The notes beneath the pieces were generated by a model that saw nothing but the letters and a program-made list of their open reading frames with translations, searched no databases and was not told where the DNA came from. A stretch of DNA of 64,000 nucleotides, taken from Anatilimnocola aggregata (lineage in GTDB: Bacteria > Planctomycetota > Planctomycetia > Pirellulales > Pirellulaceae). Position numbers and translations under genes: made by a program. The stretch spans positions 2,170,001-2,234,000 of the forward strand of contig NZ_CP036274.1 in the NCBI RefSeq assembly GCF_007747655.1, in the 5' to 3' direction. Below, one piece after another: positions 18,226 to 28,832 of the stretch; the first letter of the stretch is position 1; each line of letters opens with the position of its first letter.

Positions 18226-20277
18226 ATGTCCGCAGCGTCTAGCATCCCGAACTCCCCCCAGTCTCAGCCTTCGCTGAAAGATCGCCTGTTCTGGATTGGT
18301 AAGAAACTGCTCCCGGTGGGCCTGTTTCTGCTCGGGGTTGTTGCCTTGATCGTCGTGGTCGGTTTGGCCCAGCGATTGGGTTTGCTACCTGCAGCGGCGG
18401 GGACAATGGCAACTGCGGCGAAGTCAGGGGCGATCTATACCTGCCCCATGCACCCTCAGATTCGGCAGCCGTCTCCTGGCCGCTGCCCGATTTGCGGGAT
18501 GGAATTGGTGCCCGCTTCCAGCGCTGCGGCCGACCTGGATGAGTTTTCCGTCAAGATCGAGCCGGCCCAGCGAAGACTGGCCAATATTCTAACTGCCAAG
18601 GTGGTGAGCGGGCCACTGGATGCAACGCTGCAGACCGTGGGCGCTATTGCCGTCGATGAAAGTCGCCAAGCGACCATCGCCTCATACATCGACGGACGCC
18701 TCGAACGGCTCTTCGCCGATTACACCGGCGTCGAGATCAAGAAGGGAGACCATCTGGCGGTCCTTTACAGCCCGCAGCTGTTTGGCGCCCAGGTGGAATA
18801 CATCGAAGCGCGGCGTGCACTGGCCGCAGCAGGCGGATTAGCCGCCGTTCGTCAGGCTCAAGAATCCTTGGCCGCGAATACACGGCAGCGACTCCGTGAA
18901 TTTGGAATGACGGATGATCAACTCGCCGAACTGGAACGCTCCGGGAATGCTCAATCTCGCCTCACGATCTATGCACACCAAGGCGGCACGGTGGTGGAGA
19001 AGCTGGCTGTTGAAGGGAACTACGTGAAAGCGGGCGATCCCATCTATCGGATTGCCGAGCTGTCGACAGTGTGGCTGATGCTCAAACTGTTTCCCGAAGA
19101 TGCCACGCGCATTCGCTTCGGCCAAAAAGTGGAGGCGGTCGTGCAATCACTGCCCGGAGAAAAGCTAATCGGCCGGGTCGCGTTCATTGATCCCACGGTC
19201 GATCCCAAGACGAGAACCGTTGGCGTTCGCGTCGAACTGCTGAACGACGGTCGCTTACGACCAGGCGACTATGCCGAAGCGCTGATCACACTACCGATCG
19301 GTCCCAAGGGAAACGTGTTTGATGCCGACCTGGCTGGGAAATGGATCAGCCCAATGCACCCTCAGATCATTCGCGACGATCCTGGGCAATGCCCGATCTG
19401 CGGAATGGATCTCGTGCCAACGTCCAGGTACGGATTCGTCAACGAACCAACTCCGCAGAAGGCGTCGTTGTATGTGCCACGCCCTGCAGTTTTGATGGCC
19501 GGTGGCAACAGCGTCGTGTATGTCGAAGCGAAACTTGGCGTGTTTGAAATCCGCCCGGTGACGTTAGGCCCGATCTTGCGCGACAAGATCGTGATTCTCG
19601 AAGGGCTCAAAGCGGACGAGGAGGTCGCCACGGCTGGCAATTTCCTGATCGACTCACAAATGCAATTAGCGGGTAAGCCAAGTTTGATTGATCCGCTGCG
19701 AGCCATTGCTCGTAGCAAAGAACGGAAGGGGCCGCTGGTCTTGGAAAACATCGCCGTCGCGTCGGTTGGCGGAGACACGGGAAAGAATCTTGAGGATCTC
19801 TATGCGGCCTACTTTCAAGTGCAGCAAGCGCTGGCTTCCGACAAGAAGCCGACAGCACGCGCAGCACAATCAATCCATGAGTCTTCTGCTAAGCTGGCGG
19901 AAGATCCAGCGTTTCCGGTAGCGGCGAAAAAGCTCGTCCAGGAAGTGGCTGCCAAGTCAGAGCATCTCCACCACATGGATCTGGCTGAGGCTCGCAAGGG
20001 ATTCAAACCCATCAGCCACGCTATTGTCACCCTTGCTTCGCAAGTGCGGAGTGAAAGTGCTCAAAGTCCTTTCACGCACTTCTACTGTCCGATGGTTCCC
20101 GGCGGCGGAGGCGATTGGCTCCAGACGGATGACAGGCTTCTCAACCCGTATTTCGGCAGTGAAATGCTACGCTGCGGCGAGAAGGTGCAGATGTTTCCGA
20201 CACAGGGTAAACCCGAAATCAAGGACGATTCGCATAAACAGCGCCAGGCAACGCCAGTGAAGAAAGGCGATGCCTAA
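18226..20277 (+). CDS. cusB: CusB-type RND periplasmic adaptor with two HMBD modules and C-terminal DUF3347
   Basis: The 683-residue protein has a membrane anchor at ~22-46, then a heavy-metal-binding domain at ~71-96 (TCPMHPQI, CPICGMELVP) and the barrel-sandwich/coiled-coil adaptor core. A second HMBD lies at ~373-398 (SPMHPQI, CPICGMDLVP), interrupting the adaptor. A DUF3347 region at ~522-610 ends with HFYCPMV and LRCGEK motifs. It links the inner pump to the outer channel and probably hands metal to the pump. It is larger than E. coli CusB (about 400 residues) because of the added modules. Only two bases separate its stop from the CusA start, indicating translational coupling. Cu(I)/Ag(I) is inferred. 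Confidence 0.92.
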   Translation: MSAASSIPNSPQSQPSLKDRLFWIGKKLLPVGLFLLGVVALIVVVGLAQRLGLLPAAAGTMATAAKSGAIYTCPMHPQIRQPSPGRCPICGMELVPASSAAADLDEFSVKIEPAQRRLANILTAKVVSGPLDATLQTVGAIAVDESRQATIASYIDGRLERLFADYTGVEIKKGDHLAVLYSPQLFGAQVEYIEARRALAAAGGLAAVRQAQESLAANTRQRLREFGMTDDQLAELERSGNAQSRLTIYAHQGGTVVEKLAVEGNYVKAGDPIYRIAELSTVWLMLKLFPEDATRIRFGQKVEAVVQSLPGEKLIGRVAFIDPTVDPKTRTVGVRVELLNDGRLRPGDYAEALITLPIGPKGNVFDADLAGKWISPMHPQIIRDDPGQCPICGMDLVPTSRYGFVNEPTPQKASLYVPRPAVLMAGGNSVVYVEAKLGVFEIRPVTLGPILRDKIVILEGLKADEEVATAGNFLIDSQMQLAGKPSLIDPLRAIARSKERKGPLVLENIAVASVGGDTGKNLEDLYAAYFQVQQALASDKKPTARAAQSIHESSAKLAEDPAFPVAAKKLVQEVAAKSEHLHHMDLAEARKGFKPISHAIVTLASQVRSESAQSPFTHFYCPMVPGGGGDWLQTDDRLLNPYFGSEMLRCGEKVQMFPTQGKPEIKDDSHKQRQATPVKKGDA

Positions 20278-20279
20278 CG

Positions 20280-23200
20280 ATGTTGAGAGCGATGATTGAC
20301 TTCTGCGTTCGCCAGCCGTTTCTGACTTTGTTCTTAGCGCTGATCATCGCTGCAGTCGGCGGATATTGCGCGACGGTGGTGCCGATTGACGCCATTCCCA
20401 ACGTCGGTGAGAACCAAGTCATAGTTTTTACCGAATGGCCAGGACGGTCTCCCAAGGACGTCGAGGACCAGGTCACCTATCCCCTTTCTGTTGCCTTGCT
20501 CACGGTGCCACACGCAGAAAGCGTGCGGGGCAAGAGCATGTTCGGTTACAGCTTCGTGCAGGTAACCTTCGCGGACGGCACCGATTTCTATTGGGCCCGC
20601 TCCCGAGTGCTGGAGCGATTGGGAACCGCGATTGCGACATTGCCGGCGGGCGTCACGCCGACGCTCGGCCCGGATGCGACGGCACTGGGCCAGATTTTTT
20701 ACTACGTGCTCGATGGTCCGAAGGGCATGAACCTCGCCGAGTTGCGTTCGCTGCAGGACTACGTCATCAAGTACGAACTGCAATCAGTTCAAGGAGTCAG
20801 CGAAGTTGCCAGTGTTGGCGGCTATGTCCGGCAATATCAAATCGAAGTCGATCCCGATGCACTTCGCTTCCACGACATCCCGCTGGATCGAGTAATCGCC
20901 GCCGTTAAAGACTCGAACATCGACGTCGGCGCGAAGACAGTTGAATCGGGTGGTATGGAATACGTCATCCGAGGCCGCGGCTTCATAGGCCAAAGTAAGG
21001 ACGTGCTGCAGTCGCTAGCCGACATTGAGAAAACCGTCGTTGTTTCGCGTGACGGAGTTCCTGTGCGGATTCGCGATCTGGGGCAGGTTCAACTGGGGCC
21101 TGACTTTCGCAGCGGCGCTATCGACCTCAACGGCTCGGAGGCTGTTGGCGGGGTGGTAGTGATGCGGTTCGGCGAGAACCCTCGTGACGTGATTCAGCGC
21201 GTGCGCGACAAGATCAAGCAGATTGAGCCCGGCCTCAAGGGAGTGAAGGTCGTGGCGATTTACGACCGCACCGGCCTCATTAACGAAACGGTGGAGACGC
21301 TCACCGAGTCGCTGCGCGAAGAACTAATGATTACCGCGGTCGTCATTGTCATTTTCCTGTTGCATATCCGAGCCAGCATCATTGTGGCCGTGACCTTACC
21401 CATGGCCGTGTTGATGGCCTTCATCGGAATGGTGTGGTTCAAGATCGACGCCAACATCATGTCGCTGGCGGGGATTGCAATTGCCATTGGCGAGGTCGCT
21501 GACCTGGGGATCATCATTTCGGAGAACATCTATCAACACCTGGTGGAATGGGAAGCCAGCCAGGCAGGAGGCGTTCGTGCTACCGATGGAACCTTGCAAC
21601 CGCGCGATGCCCGCACGCGAACCGAAGTGATTATTGACGCCACACACGAAGTAGCGCCGGCAGTGATGACCGGTGTGTCAACGACAATCGTCAGCTTCCT
21701 GCCGGTCTTCTTCTTGACCGGCCGCGACTACAAATTGTTTGCGCCGCTGGCCTGGACCAAGACGTTCGCCATGTTCGCGGCACTGTTAGTCGCCGTCTTT
21801 CTGGTTCCCGCGCTCTGCCGCTTGCTACTCAGCAGCGCTCGCTGGCCAACCTGGCGGGGGTGGGTAGCTGCCGGTGCCGCGGGCGCGGTGGGCATGCTCG
21901 CCAGCATCCTGTTTTGGCATCCTTGGATAGAGGACGTATCGCCGTTGCCCTTGTGGGCCACTGCACCGCTCGCCGGCTTACTCATCGGCGGCATGGCTTA
22001 CTTGATGTCGCGGGAACGACTTCGACCGATCGAGGAGAATCCGACGAGCCGGATCATTCTGTGGATCTACGAGCCAACGCTTCGTTTTCTGCTTGCGCAC
22101 AAGTTCAGTTTTATGGCGGTGCCATTGCTGATCATTCTGCTTGGCACGGGTGCCTGGTTGGGATTGCCGACGATTTTGTACCCTGCCGAGCAAGTTGTCC
22201 ACGGTTTAGGTGCAGAGCCGAATGCGATTCCCGGTTACGTCGATCTCAAGCATCGGTTGCCTGGGCTGCGCACCGACGACTGGATTGCGCTCGATGAGGG
22301 AACCTGGTTCTACATGCCCACCCTCTATCCCGCAGCCAGTTTTTCGCAGGGTATGGAAGTGTTGCAAACTCAGGATGCCCTGATCAAGGAAATTCCGGAA
22401 GTCGCGAACGTGCTCGGAAAAATCGGACGAGTTGAATCGGCCCTTGATCCGGCGCCGGGCGTAATGATCGAAACGTACGTCATGTTGAAGCCCGAGTCGG
22501 AGTGGCGTCCCGGAGTAACCATCCACAGCATCTGGGAACAAATCAACGCACTTGGCACCTTGCCCGGCGTCACGCCAGCGTCACCACTGCAGCCCATCGA
22601 AGGGCGAGTGGTGATGCTCCAAAGCGGCATCAAAGCGCCCATGGCGATTCGCGTCTATGGCGATAATCTGGATGGCCTGGCTGAGGCGGCTCGCAGCGTC
22701 GCTGAGCGATTGAAGAAGATTCCCCAAGTGAATGCAGCCACGGTCAATCCGGATATTGTGCTCGGAATGCCGTACGTTGAGTTCGATGTGGATCGCGAGG
22801 CCGCCGCTCGTTTTGGCATGACGACGATGTCGGTCAATCAAGTCATCGAAACTGCGCTGGGGGGCATGAATCTCACGACGACCGTGGAAGGGCGCGAGCG
22901 CTATCCGATTCGCATTCGCTATCAACGAGATCTGCGCGAGCGCATCGACGACCTACCACGACTTCCGGTGGTGACGGAGTCAGGCGAGGTGGTTCCGCTG
23001 GAAATCCTAGCCAAGATGAAGACGACCTGGGGACCGGGCATGATCAGCAGCGAGGATGCGCGGCTGGTAGCACATATCGCGTTTGCTCCATCCGGAATGA
23101 CGGGCGATCTGGAAACGGTTGAAGCCGTAGAGAACCATTTGCGCCAGGCACAAACGGATGGCACACTCAAGCTCCCTGCAGGTTATGCGCTGCTAACCGT

Positions 23201-23816
23201 CGGTTCATTTCAGAATCAGATCGCGGCGAATCGCCGCCTGATCCTCATCATGCCCCTCGTTGCCCTTGCGGAATTGCTCATCATCTATCTGAATTTTCGC
23301 AGTATCCCTCTGACGTTAATCATTTTTACACAGATCCCAATCGCGGTCTTCGGTGGCATGATTGGCCTGGGGCTATACGGGATCGAAATGAACACAGCCA
23401 TTTGGGTTGGCCTGATTGCACTCATCGGCATCTCGGAAGACGACGGCGTGGTCATCGCGACCTACATGGAGCAGTTGTTCGCCCGCCTGCCGGTCCAGAC
23501 GGTTCAGGGATTGCGCAATGCGACGCTAGAAGCCGGCCGCCGGCGCATTCGTCCCTGCTTAATGACGGCATTCACCACTTTCGCGGCCCTCCTGCCCGTC
23601 ATGTTAGCCACCGGCAGAGGTGCTGACGTAGCCCGCGCGATGGCACTGCCAGTGTTTTTCGGCATGTTTATCGAATTAGTCTCGCTCTTCGTCGTTCCAG
23701 TCCTCTACTGCGGCTATATGGAGATGAAACTTCACTTGGCACCGCAGGACAATGCAGGACCACAACTTACCCAGGCAGCTTCCGAACGCCCCACCATGGA
23801 GACAACTCATGTTTAA
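20280..23816 (+). CDS. cusA: CusA-type heavy-metal efflux RND transporter
   Basis: The 1178-residue pump has the RND plan of 12 membrane helices and two large periplasmic loops. The proton-relay helix reads GEVADLGIIISEN, with D408 at the family's key Asp position. M779 in MLQSGIKAP aligns with the CusA segment carrying one of its metal-site methionines, which favours Cu(I)/Ag(I). The length is ~130 residues above E. coli CusA, mostly an extra hydrophobic stretch near residues 515-580 (WPTWRGWVAAGAAGAVGML). It acts with the adaptor just upstream and the channel at 16106. Its last 8 bp overlap the next gene. Confidence 0.93.
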   Translation: MLRAMIDFCVRQPFLTLFLALIIAAVGGYCATVVPIDAIPNVGENQVIVFTEWPGRSPKDVEDQVTYPLSVALLTVPHAESVRGKSMFGYSFVQVTFADGTDFYWARSRVLERLGTAIATLPAGVTPTLGPDATALGQIFYYVLDGPKGMNLAELRSLQDYVIKYELQSVQGVSEVASVGGYVRQYQIEVDPDALRFHDIPLDRVIAAVKDSNIDVGAKTVESGGMEYVIRGRGFIGQSKDVLQSLADIEKTVVVSRDGVPVRIRDLGQVQLGPDFRSGAIDLNGSEAVGGVVVMRFGENPRDVIQRVRDKIKQIEPGLKGVKVVAIYDRTGLINETVETLTESLREELMITAVVIVIFLLHIRASIIVAVTLPMAVLMAFIGMVWFKIDANIMSLAGIAIAIGEVADLGIIISENIYQHLVEWEASQAGGVRATDGTLQPRDARTRTEVIIDATHEVAPAVMTGVSTTIVSFLPVFFLTGRDYKLFAPLAWTKTFAMFAALLVAVFLVPALCRLLLSSARWPTWRGWVAAGAAGAVGMLASILFWHPWIEDVSPLPLWATAPLAGLLIGGMAYLMSRERLRPIEENPTSRIILWIYEPTLRFLLAHKFSFMAVPLLIILLGTGAWLGLPTILYPAEQVVHGLGAEPNAIPGYVDLKHRLPGLRTDDWIALDEGTWFYMPTLYPAASFSQGMEVLQTQDALIKEIPEVANVLGKIGRVESALDPAPGVMIETYVMLKPESEWRPGVTIHSIWEQINALGTLPGVTPASPLQPIEGRVVMLQSGIKAPMAIRVYGDNLDGLAEAARSVAERLKKIPQVNAATVNPDIVLGMPYVEFDVDREAAARFGMTTMSVNQVIETALGGMNLTTTVEGRERYPIRIRYQRDLRERIDDLPRLPVVTESGEVVPLEILAKMKTTWGPGMISSEDARLVAHIAFAPSGMTGDLETVEAVENHLRQAQTDGTLKLPAGYALLTVGSFQNQIAANRRLILIMPLVALAELLIIYLNFRSIPLTLIIFTQIPIAVFGGMIGLGLYGIEMNTAIWVGLIALIGISEDDGVVIATYMEQLFARLPVQTVQGLRNATLEAGRRRIRPCLMTAFTTFAALLPVMLATGRGADVARAMALPVFFGMFIELVSLFVVPVLYCGYMEMKLHLAPQDNAGPQLTQAASERPTMETTHV

Positions 23817-24945
23817 GCGTCACTCGCTTGTTAACTCGCGGCTTCGGTTTCTATTTTGTTTATTGGCAATCTCAGCTTCTGTTCACGCGGCCGAACCGAT
23901 TGAACTTGTGCGTGGTGAGGCACCTCGGCATCCTCAGCAACCACAGCTGTCCGTCGATGGCTCCGGTGGGGTTCACGTCGTTTATGGGGTTCACGACGTC
24001 GTCTGCTACCAATCCTCCAATGATGGCGGCAAGACTTTCAGCAAGCCCACGGAACTCACCTTTGCACACGCCATGTCTTTGGGCATGCGGCGCGGGCCAA
24101 GGATTGCCGCGACGGACAAAGCAATCTGCATCACCGCAATCGGCGGGAAGCAAGGAAAGGGACGCGATGGCGACGTACTGGCGATGAGTTCGCTCGATGG
24201 CGGCAAGACCTGGACTGGCCCCGTGCAAGTCAACGACGTCGATGATGCCGCCCGCGAAGGTTTGCACGCGATGGCCGCGGGGCCCAAGGGCGAAATATGC
24301 TGTGTCTGGCTCGACCTCCGCAACAAGGCAACGGAAATCGCGGCATCGACTTCGCTCGATGGGGGCAAGACCTGGAGCAAGAACGTCCTCGCCTACAAGT
24401 CTCCCGACGGCAGCGTTTGCGAATGCTGCCATCCGAGCGTTGCATTCGATGAACGTGGTCGGATTTATGTACAGTGGCGAAATTCGTTGGGTGGGAATCG
24501 TGACATCTACGTCACGACATCAGCCGACGGCGGTAAGAAATTTGCGAACGCAACCAAACTTGGAACCGGAACATGGCCGCTGAAGGCTTGCCCGATGGAT
24601 GGCGGCGCAATTGCTGTTACAGGCAATCAAGTCAGTTCCGTTTGGCGGCGCGACAAATCGCTGTTTCTCGTTCTCTCTGGAAAGCAGGCTGAACAACCTC
24701 TCGGAGTCGGCGAGCAGCCTTGGATTGCGTCCACCAAAGACGGGCCGTTTGTGATATGGCTAATCAAGCGAGGAGAGCAAGCGTACTTGCTAACTCCCGA
24801 CCAAAAGACCCCCGTTCCTTTGGCGAATCGTGCTGGTGATCCAGTGATTGCGGCCAGTCCTAAAGGGACGGGGCCGGTTGTGGTTGCTTGGGAATCGAGA
24901 GATGGCAAGAACTACACCATTCTTTGTCAGACCGTTAGCGAGTAA
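23809..24945 (+). CDS. Secreted BNR/Asp-box repeat protein (sialidase-like fold)
   Basis: The 378-residue protein overlaps the CusA gene by 8 bp, starting at ATG 23809, and begins with a signal peptide (FLFCLLAISASVHA). It contains several Asp-box repeats, S-x-D-G-G-K-x-[WF] (SSNDGGKTFS, SLDGGKTWTG, SLDGGKTWSK, SADGGKKF), which mark a beta-propeller. A CECCHP motif in the middle is unusual and could bind metal. Sialidase activity is not supported: the catalytic arginine triad could not be traced. Overlap with the pump gene suggests a structural or metal-handling role in the envelope. The annotation name sialidase would be misleading. Confidence 0.8.
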   Translation: MFKRHSLVNSRLRFLFCLLAISASVHAAEPIELVRGEAPRHPQQPQLSVDGSGGVHVVYGVHDVVCYQSSNDGGKTFSKPTELTFAHAMSLGMRRGPRIAATDKAICITAIGGKQGKGRDGDVLAMSSLDGGKTWTGPVQVNDVDDAAREGLHAMAAGPKGEICCVWLDLRNKATEIAASTSLDGGKTWSKNVLAYKSPDGSVCECCHPSVAFDERGRIYVQWRNSLGGNRDIYVTTSADGGKKFANATKLGTGTWPLKACPMDGGAIAVTGNQVSSVWRRDKSLFLVLSGKQAEQPLGVGEQPWIASTKDGPFVIWLIKRGEQAYLLTPDQKTPVPLANRAGDPVIAASPKGTGPVVVAWESRDGKNYTILCQTVSE

Positions 24946-24989
24946 CGAACTTCTACGTTTCAAGAATAAAATATCGAAAGGGTCATTCC

Positions 24990-25346
24990 ATGATTCGACA
25001 AATTGCGTCCATTCTGCTTCTGTCTGTCGCTGTGTTGGGAGTTACCGCTGGTTGCAATCAAAACTCCAATCCACCGGCAGCCAATCCGCCGGCCTCTGGC
25101 GGCAATGTGGTTGGTCCTTCCGACATGGAAAAAATGAAAGCCGAGCTGGCCAAACTCTCCCCGGAGGATGCTGCATCAGCGGAGAAACAGCACGTTTGCC
25201 TAGTCACGGACAAGATGCTCGGAACGATGGGTCCGCCGCTGAAGGTCGATGTCGACGGCAAACCAATCTGGATTTGCTGCGAAGGCTGCCGCGATGAAGT
25301 CCTGGCCAACAAGGACACCTACCTCGCCAAGCTAAAGAAGGAATAA
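24990..25346 (+). CDS. Small lipoprotein with YHS/TRASH-like Cys motif
   Basis: The 118-residue protein has a lipobox (VTAGC, lipidated Cys22) preceded by a good ribosome site (AAAGGG). The C-terminal half has CLVTDKMLG, MGPPLKV and WICCEGCRDEV, a Cys pattern like YHS/TRASH metal-binding modules (one upstream Cys plus CCxxC). It would sit on a membrane facing the periplasm and bind a metal such as copper. It follows the BNR gene and precedes another YHS protein by 6 bp, indicating one transcript. Confidence 0.8.
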   Translation: MIRQIASILLLSVAVLGVTAGCNQNSNPPAANPPASGGNVVGPSDMEKMKAELAKLSPEDAASAEKQHVCLVTDKMLGTMGPPLKVDVDGKPIWICCEGCRDEVLANKDTYLAKLKKE

Positions 25347-25352
25347 GGGACT

Positions 25353-26015
25353 ATGGCCGACCTCCTTGAGTTTGCCAAGCAAGTGAAAGACCAATTGACC
25401 CGGGTCACGCGTGAGCCCCATTGGGAGTCTGGCGAAGCTGAACGGTACATGGTCGAGATCAACGCTCGTCGTGAGCGCCTTGCGCAAATCACGAACAGAC
25501 TAATGACGACGACAATTCAACCGCGTCTGGAGATTCTCGCCGAGTATTTCTCCAATGCCACTCGCACCAGAAACGAACCGAGTGGCTGTTGCTCGTATTG
25601 GTTCGGCTACTGCGAACGGTTTCCGACGAGCACTAAGGTGTCTTACACGGTTGAGCACGATGTTCGTTTTGAAAAAGTTATCGTGCGTTACGACGCTGTG
25701 ATGATGCCCGTATTCATCAAACTCGTGGAGCATGACAACCTGACATTTGCGCTGGATGAAGTGCAGGACGACTTAGTCGCAACGTGGGTGGAAACCAAAT
25801 TGCTGGATTTTCTTGACGCCTACTTGCGCATTGATCGGGGCGCGGATTTCGCCGACGAAGCAACCACCGACCCCGTATGCGGCATGCGAATCAGTCGGTC
25901 TACCGCCAAGGTGAGCGACAGCTATCGGGGACATCCCTACTTCTTCTGTTCCGGCGAATGCCAGGAAGCGTTCGCTCGCGAACCCAAGGCCTATGTCGAA
26001 GTAAAGACCATGTGA
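25353..26015 (+). CDS. YHS-domain protein with novel N-terminal part
   Basis: The 220-residue protein lacks a signal peptide. Residues 173-212 form a YHS domain (DPVCGMRIS ... YFFCSGECQEAF), a metal-binding module also fused to copper ATPases. The first ~170 residues are unrecognised, with a CCSYWFGYC motif near residue 76 that may form a second metal site. It starts 6 bp after the lipoprotein gene and is followed closely by a P-type ATPase. A cytoplasmic metal-binding or delivery role is inferred. Confidence 0.75.
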   Translation: MADLLEFAKQVKDQLTRVTREPHWESGEAERYMVEINARRERLAQITNRLMTTTIQPRLEILAEYFSNATRTRNEPSGCCSYWFGYCERFPTSTKVSYTVEHDVRFEKVIVRYDAVMMPVFIKLVEHDNLTFALDEVQDDLVATWVETKLLDFLDAYLRIDRGADFADEATTDPVCGMRISRSTAKVSDSYRGHPYFFCSGECQEAFAREPKAYVEVKTM

Positions 26016-26063
26016 GGTTTGGGCCGCAATTGGGACTGGGCGCGACCGCGTCCACCGGAAATC

Positions 26064-28832
26064 ATGATGACAACGGCCGAAATGAACTCCGAGAGTGCGA
26101 GCCAGCCACATGCAATCAGCGCGAAGGATGCTCTGCGAGCGCATGGAATGAGTCGCGAGCATGGACACAACTCCACCTCGATTGCTGCAGTCCGGGCCGA
26201 GCATGGCTGGAACGAATTGCAGGAAGGACCACCGTACCCCTGGTGGAAGCGGCTATTAGGCCAGTTTCAGGATGTCGTGATCCTGATGCTGTTTTGCGCG
26301 GCGATCATCTCCGGAGCCCTCAACGAATGGAGCGATAGTCTAGCGATCATCGCGATCGTCATCCTCAATGGATTGATCGGATTCTTTCAAGAAGAACGTG
26401 CCCAGCAGGCGCTCGCCGCGCTGAGAAAGATCTCACGTCCGCAAGCGAAGGTGATTCGCGACGGCGCGTTAACCACCGTCCCCGCTATGGAACTTGTGCC
26501 AGGAGACGTCATTGAAATCGAAGCCGGCGATGACATTCCCGCTGACGCGCGATTGCTCACAGCGTTCAACCTTGGCGTTCAAGAGGCAGCATTGACTGGT
26601 GAATCGGTGCCAACCGCCAAGGACTCAGAGGCGATTCTGGCAGCAGATGCGTCACTCGGTGATCGCCGTAACATGGTGTATCTCGGGACGATTGTGGCCT
26701 GCGGCAAAGGACGCGCGCTCGTCACCGCGATTGGCATGCGGACGGAGTTGGGCCGAATCGCGGGCTTTCTCAAGCAAGTCGAACCGGAACCCACACCGCT
26801 GCAACTCCGCCTCGCGGAGTTAGGGAAGACGCTGGTGGCATTATGCCTCGGCATCGTGTTCGTGGTTTTCCTGCTGCAGTGGTTTCGACAGGGCAAGTTC
26901 TTGGAGGCGTTTCTCACTTCGGTCGGGCTGGCTGTGGCAGCGGTGCCTGAAGGATTGCCGGCAGTGGTCACGGTGGCTCTAGCGCTCGGTTTGCAGCGGA
27001 TGGTGCGGCGGAACGCGCTCGTGCGCAAATTGCCGAGCGTAGAAACACTGGGATCGGTCACCGTCATTTGCTCCGACAAAACGGGCACGCTAACGCGAAA
27101 TGAGATGACCGTGCAGGAGATCGTGACGGGTGATGGGGGCTTTCACGTTACCGGTTCCGGGTACGCGCCGCGCGGAAACTTTCTGCGGCACAGCTCGGAC
27201 ACGTCGAGCGACGCCGACACACTTTTGGCACCAGCGAAGGAAATTGCATTACGGCGAGTGCTCTTGATCGGCGGTTGGTGCAACAACGCGCGATTGCAAC
27301 CTCCGGAATCAGCAGAGCAATCTTGGTCCGTGGTGGGCGATCCGACCGAGGGGGCCTTGATCGTGGTGTTCGCCAAGGCTGGCTTGGGTGGCGAACTTTC
27401 CACGCCCCGCGTGATCCACGAAATTCCGTTTGATTCCACTCGCAAACATATGACCATGTTCCTCGACTCGCGCGAGGAAGGTACGGTGATTTTCGCCAAA
27501 GGAGCCCCGGAAGTGCTGTTGGCACTTTGCCAACAAGAATGGGTGGGAGCGCGGGCCGTACCGCTCACGCCGGAGCGACGGGAGTTTTGGTCGCAAGCCA
27601 ACGCCGAACTCGCGTCACAGGCATTGCGTGTGCTGGCGATGGCATCGCGCCCGGCACAGTCAGGTGAGCCGCACTCAGACTTGGAATCCGACCTGATATT
27701 CGCGGGGCTCGTAGGCATGATTGATCCACCACGCGATGAAGCCCGCGCCGCAATTGCCACCTGCCGGGCGGCGGGGATTCGGCCGGTGATGATCACCGGC
27801 GACCATCCCGCTACAGCCTTCGCCATCGCTCGCTCGCTGCAGCTAACTAGCGATGAGTCTGCCGTCATTGCTGGCCCCCAATTAGAGACGATGAGCGACG
27901 ATGAACTACGCGAACGTGTGCTTCACACGGCCGTGTACGCCAGAGCTACGGCAGAACATAAGATTCGCATCGTGAAGGCCTGGCAATCGCGCGGGGATAT
28001 TGTGGCGATGACCGGCGACGGTGTGAACGACGCCCCCGCCGTGCAAGCCGCCAATATCGGTATCGCCATGGGAATCGCCGGAACGGATGTCACCAAGGCG
28101 GCGGCCGACATGGTGCTGACCGACGACAACTTCGCCTCGATCGTAAGCGCCGTCGAAGAAGGGCGCGGCATTTACGACAACATCCGCAAGGTGCTTCAAT
28201 ACCTACTGGCCTGCAACTTCGGCGAGCTACTGCTGATGTTCTTTGCCAGTCTGTTCGGTTGGCCCTCCCCGCTGCTAACGATTCAGCTCCTGTGGATCAA
28301 CTTGGTGACCGACGGAATCCCCGCGCTGGCACTCACGCTCGAACCGACAGAGACGGACGTTATGCAGCGACCGCCCCGACCGGCCAACGAACCGATCTTG
28401 TCTCGTCACTTAGGATTAGCGATCATCGCCCAGGGATTTCTGGTGGGAAGCACATCACTGATTGCCTTCGCAATAAGTCGCTACTATTTCGGCGACTCGT
28501 TAGAGCAAGCCCGCGCGGTCACCTTCTGCGTGCTCGTGTATAACGAGTTACTCCGTTCCCTTTCTGCGCGCAGCGATATTAAGACCGTTTTTGAACTTGG
28601 CTGGTTCGGGAACCCGTGGCTGTTAGTAACCGTTGTCATCTGCGTCTTACTGCAGGCAGCCGTGGCCCTTACTCCGGGTGTACGCGGTTGGTTCGAAATG
28701 CCGCCCCACGATACGCGACATTGGGTAATGATCGCTGTTTTGGCCCTAGTTCCCATCACGCTGGTTGAATTAACGAAAATCGCACTCGCGTTCAAGCATG
28801 GCCGTAACCGCAAAGTCCGGCTCAAAGAATAG
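26064..28832 (+). CDS. Calcium-type (P2) cation-transporting P-type ATPase
   Basis: The 922-residue protein has an N-terminal cation-ATPase domain (GMSREHG), the phosphatase loop (LTGESVP), phosphorylation site D338 in [11 protein letters not shown], hinge [10 protein letters not shown], and ten predicted membrane helices with a long C-terminal membrane domain. [10 protein letters not shown] is the P2-type helix-4 motif, unlike the CPx motif of heavy-metal pumps. Family substrates are Ca2+ or Mn2+. The chosen start is ATG 26064; the frame is open to 26019 without a better start. It follows the Cus-like genes with ~50 bp spacing. Its substrate in this setting is unknown. Confidence 0.9.
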   Translation: MMTTAEMNSESASQPHAISAKDALRAHGMSREHGHNSTSIAAVRAEHGWNELQEGPPYPWWKRLLGQFQDVVILMLFCAAIISGALNEWSDSLAIIAIVILNGLIGFFQEERAQQALAALRKISRPQAKVIRDGALTTVPAMELVPGDVIEIEAGDDIPADARLLTAFNLGVQEAALTGESVPTAKDSEAILAADASLGDRRNMVYLGTIVACGKGRALVTAIGMRTELGRIAGFLKQVEPEPTPLQLRLAELGKTLVALCLGIVFVVFLLQWFRQGKFLEAFLTSVGLAVAAVPEGLPAVVTVALALGLQRMVRRNALVRKLPSVETLGSVTVICSDKTGTLTRNEMTVQEIVTGDGGFHVTGSGYAPRGNFLRHSSDTSSDADTLLAPAKEIALRRVLLIGGWCNNARLQPPESAEQSWSVVGDPTEGALIVVFAKAGLGGELSTPRVIHEIPFDSTRKHMTMFLDSREEGTVIFAKGAPEVLLALCQQEWVGARAVPLTPERREFWSQANAELASQALRVLAMASRPAQSGEPHSDLESDLIFAGLVGMIDPPRDEARAAIATCRAAGIRPVMITGDHPATAFAIARSLQLTSDESAVIAGPQLETMSDDELRERVLHTAVYARATAEHKIRIVKAWQSRGDIVAMTGDGVNDAPAVQAANIGIAMGIAGTDVTKAAADMVLTDDNFASIVSAVEEGRGIYDNIRKVLQYLLACNFGELLLMFFASLFGWPSPLLTIQLLWINLVTDGIPALALTLEPTETDVMQRPPRPANEPILSRHLGLAIIAQGFLVGSTSLIAFAISRYYFGDSLEQARAVTFCVLVYNELLRSLSARSDIKTVFELGWFGNPWLLVTVVICVLLQAAVALTPGVRGWFEMPPHDTRHWVMIAVLALVPITLVELTKIALAFKHGRNRKVRLKE

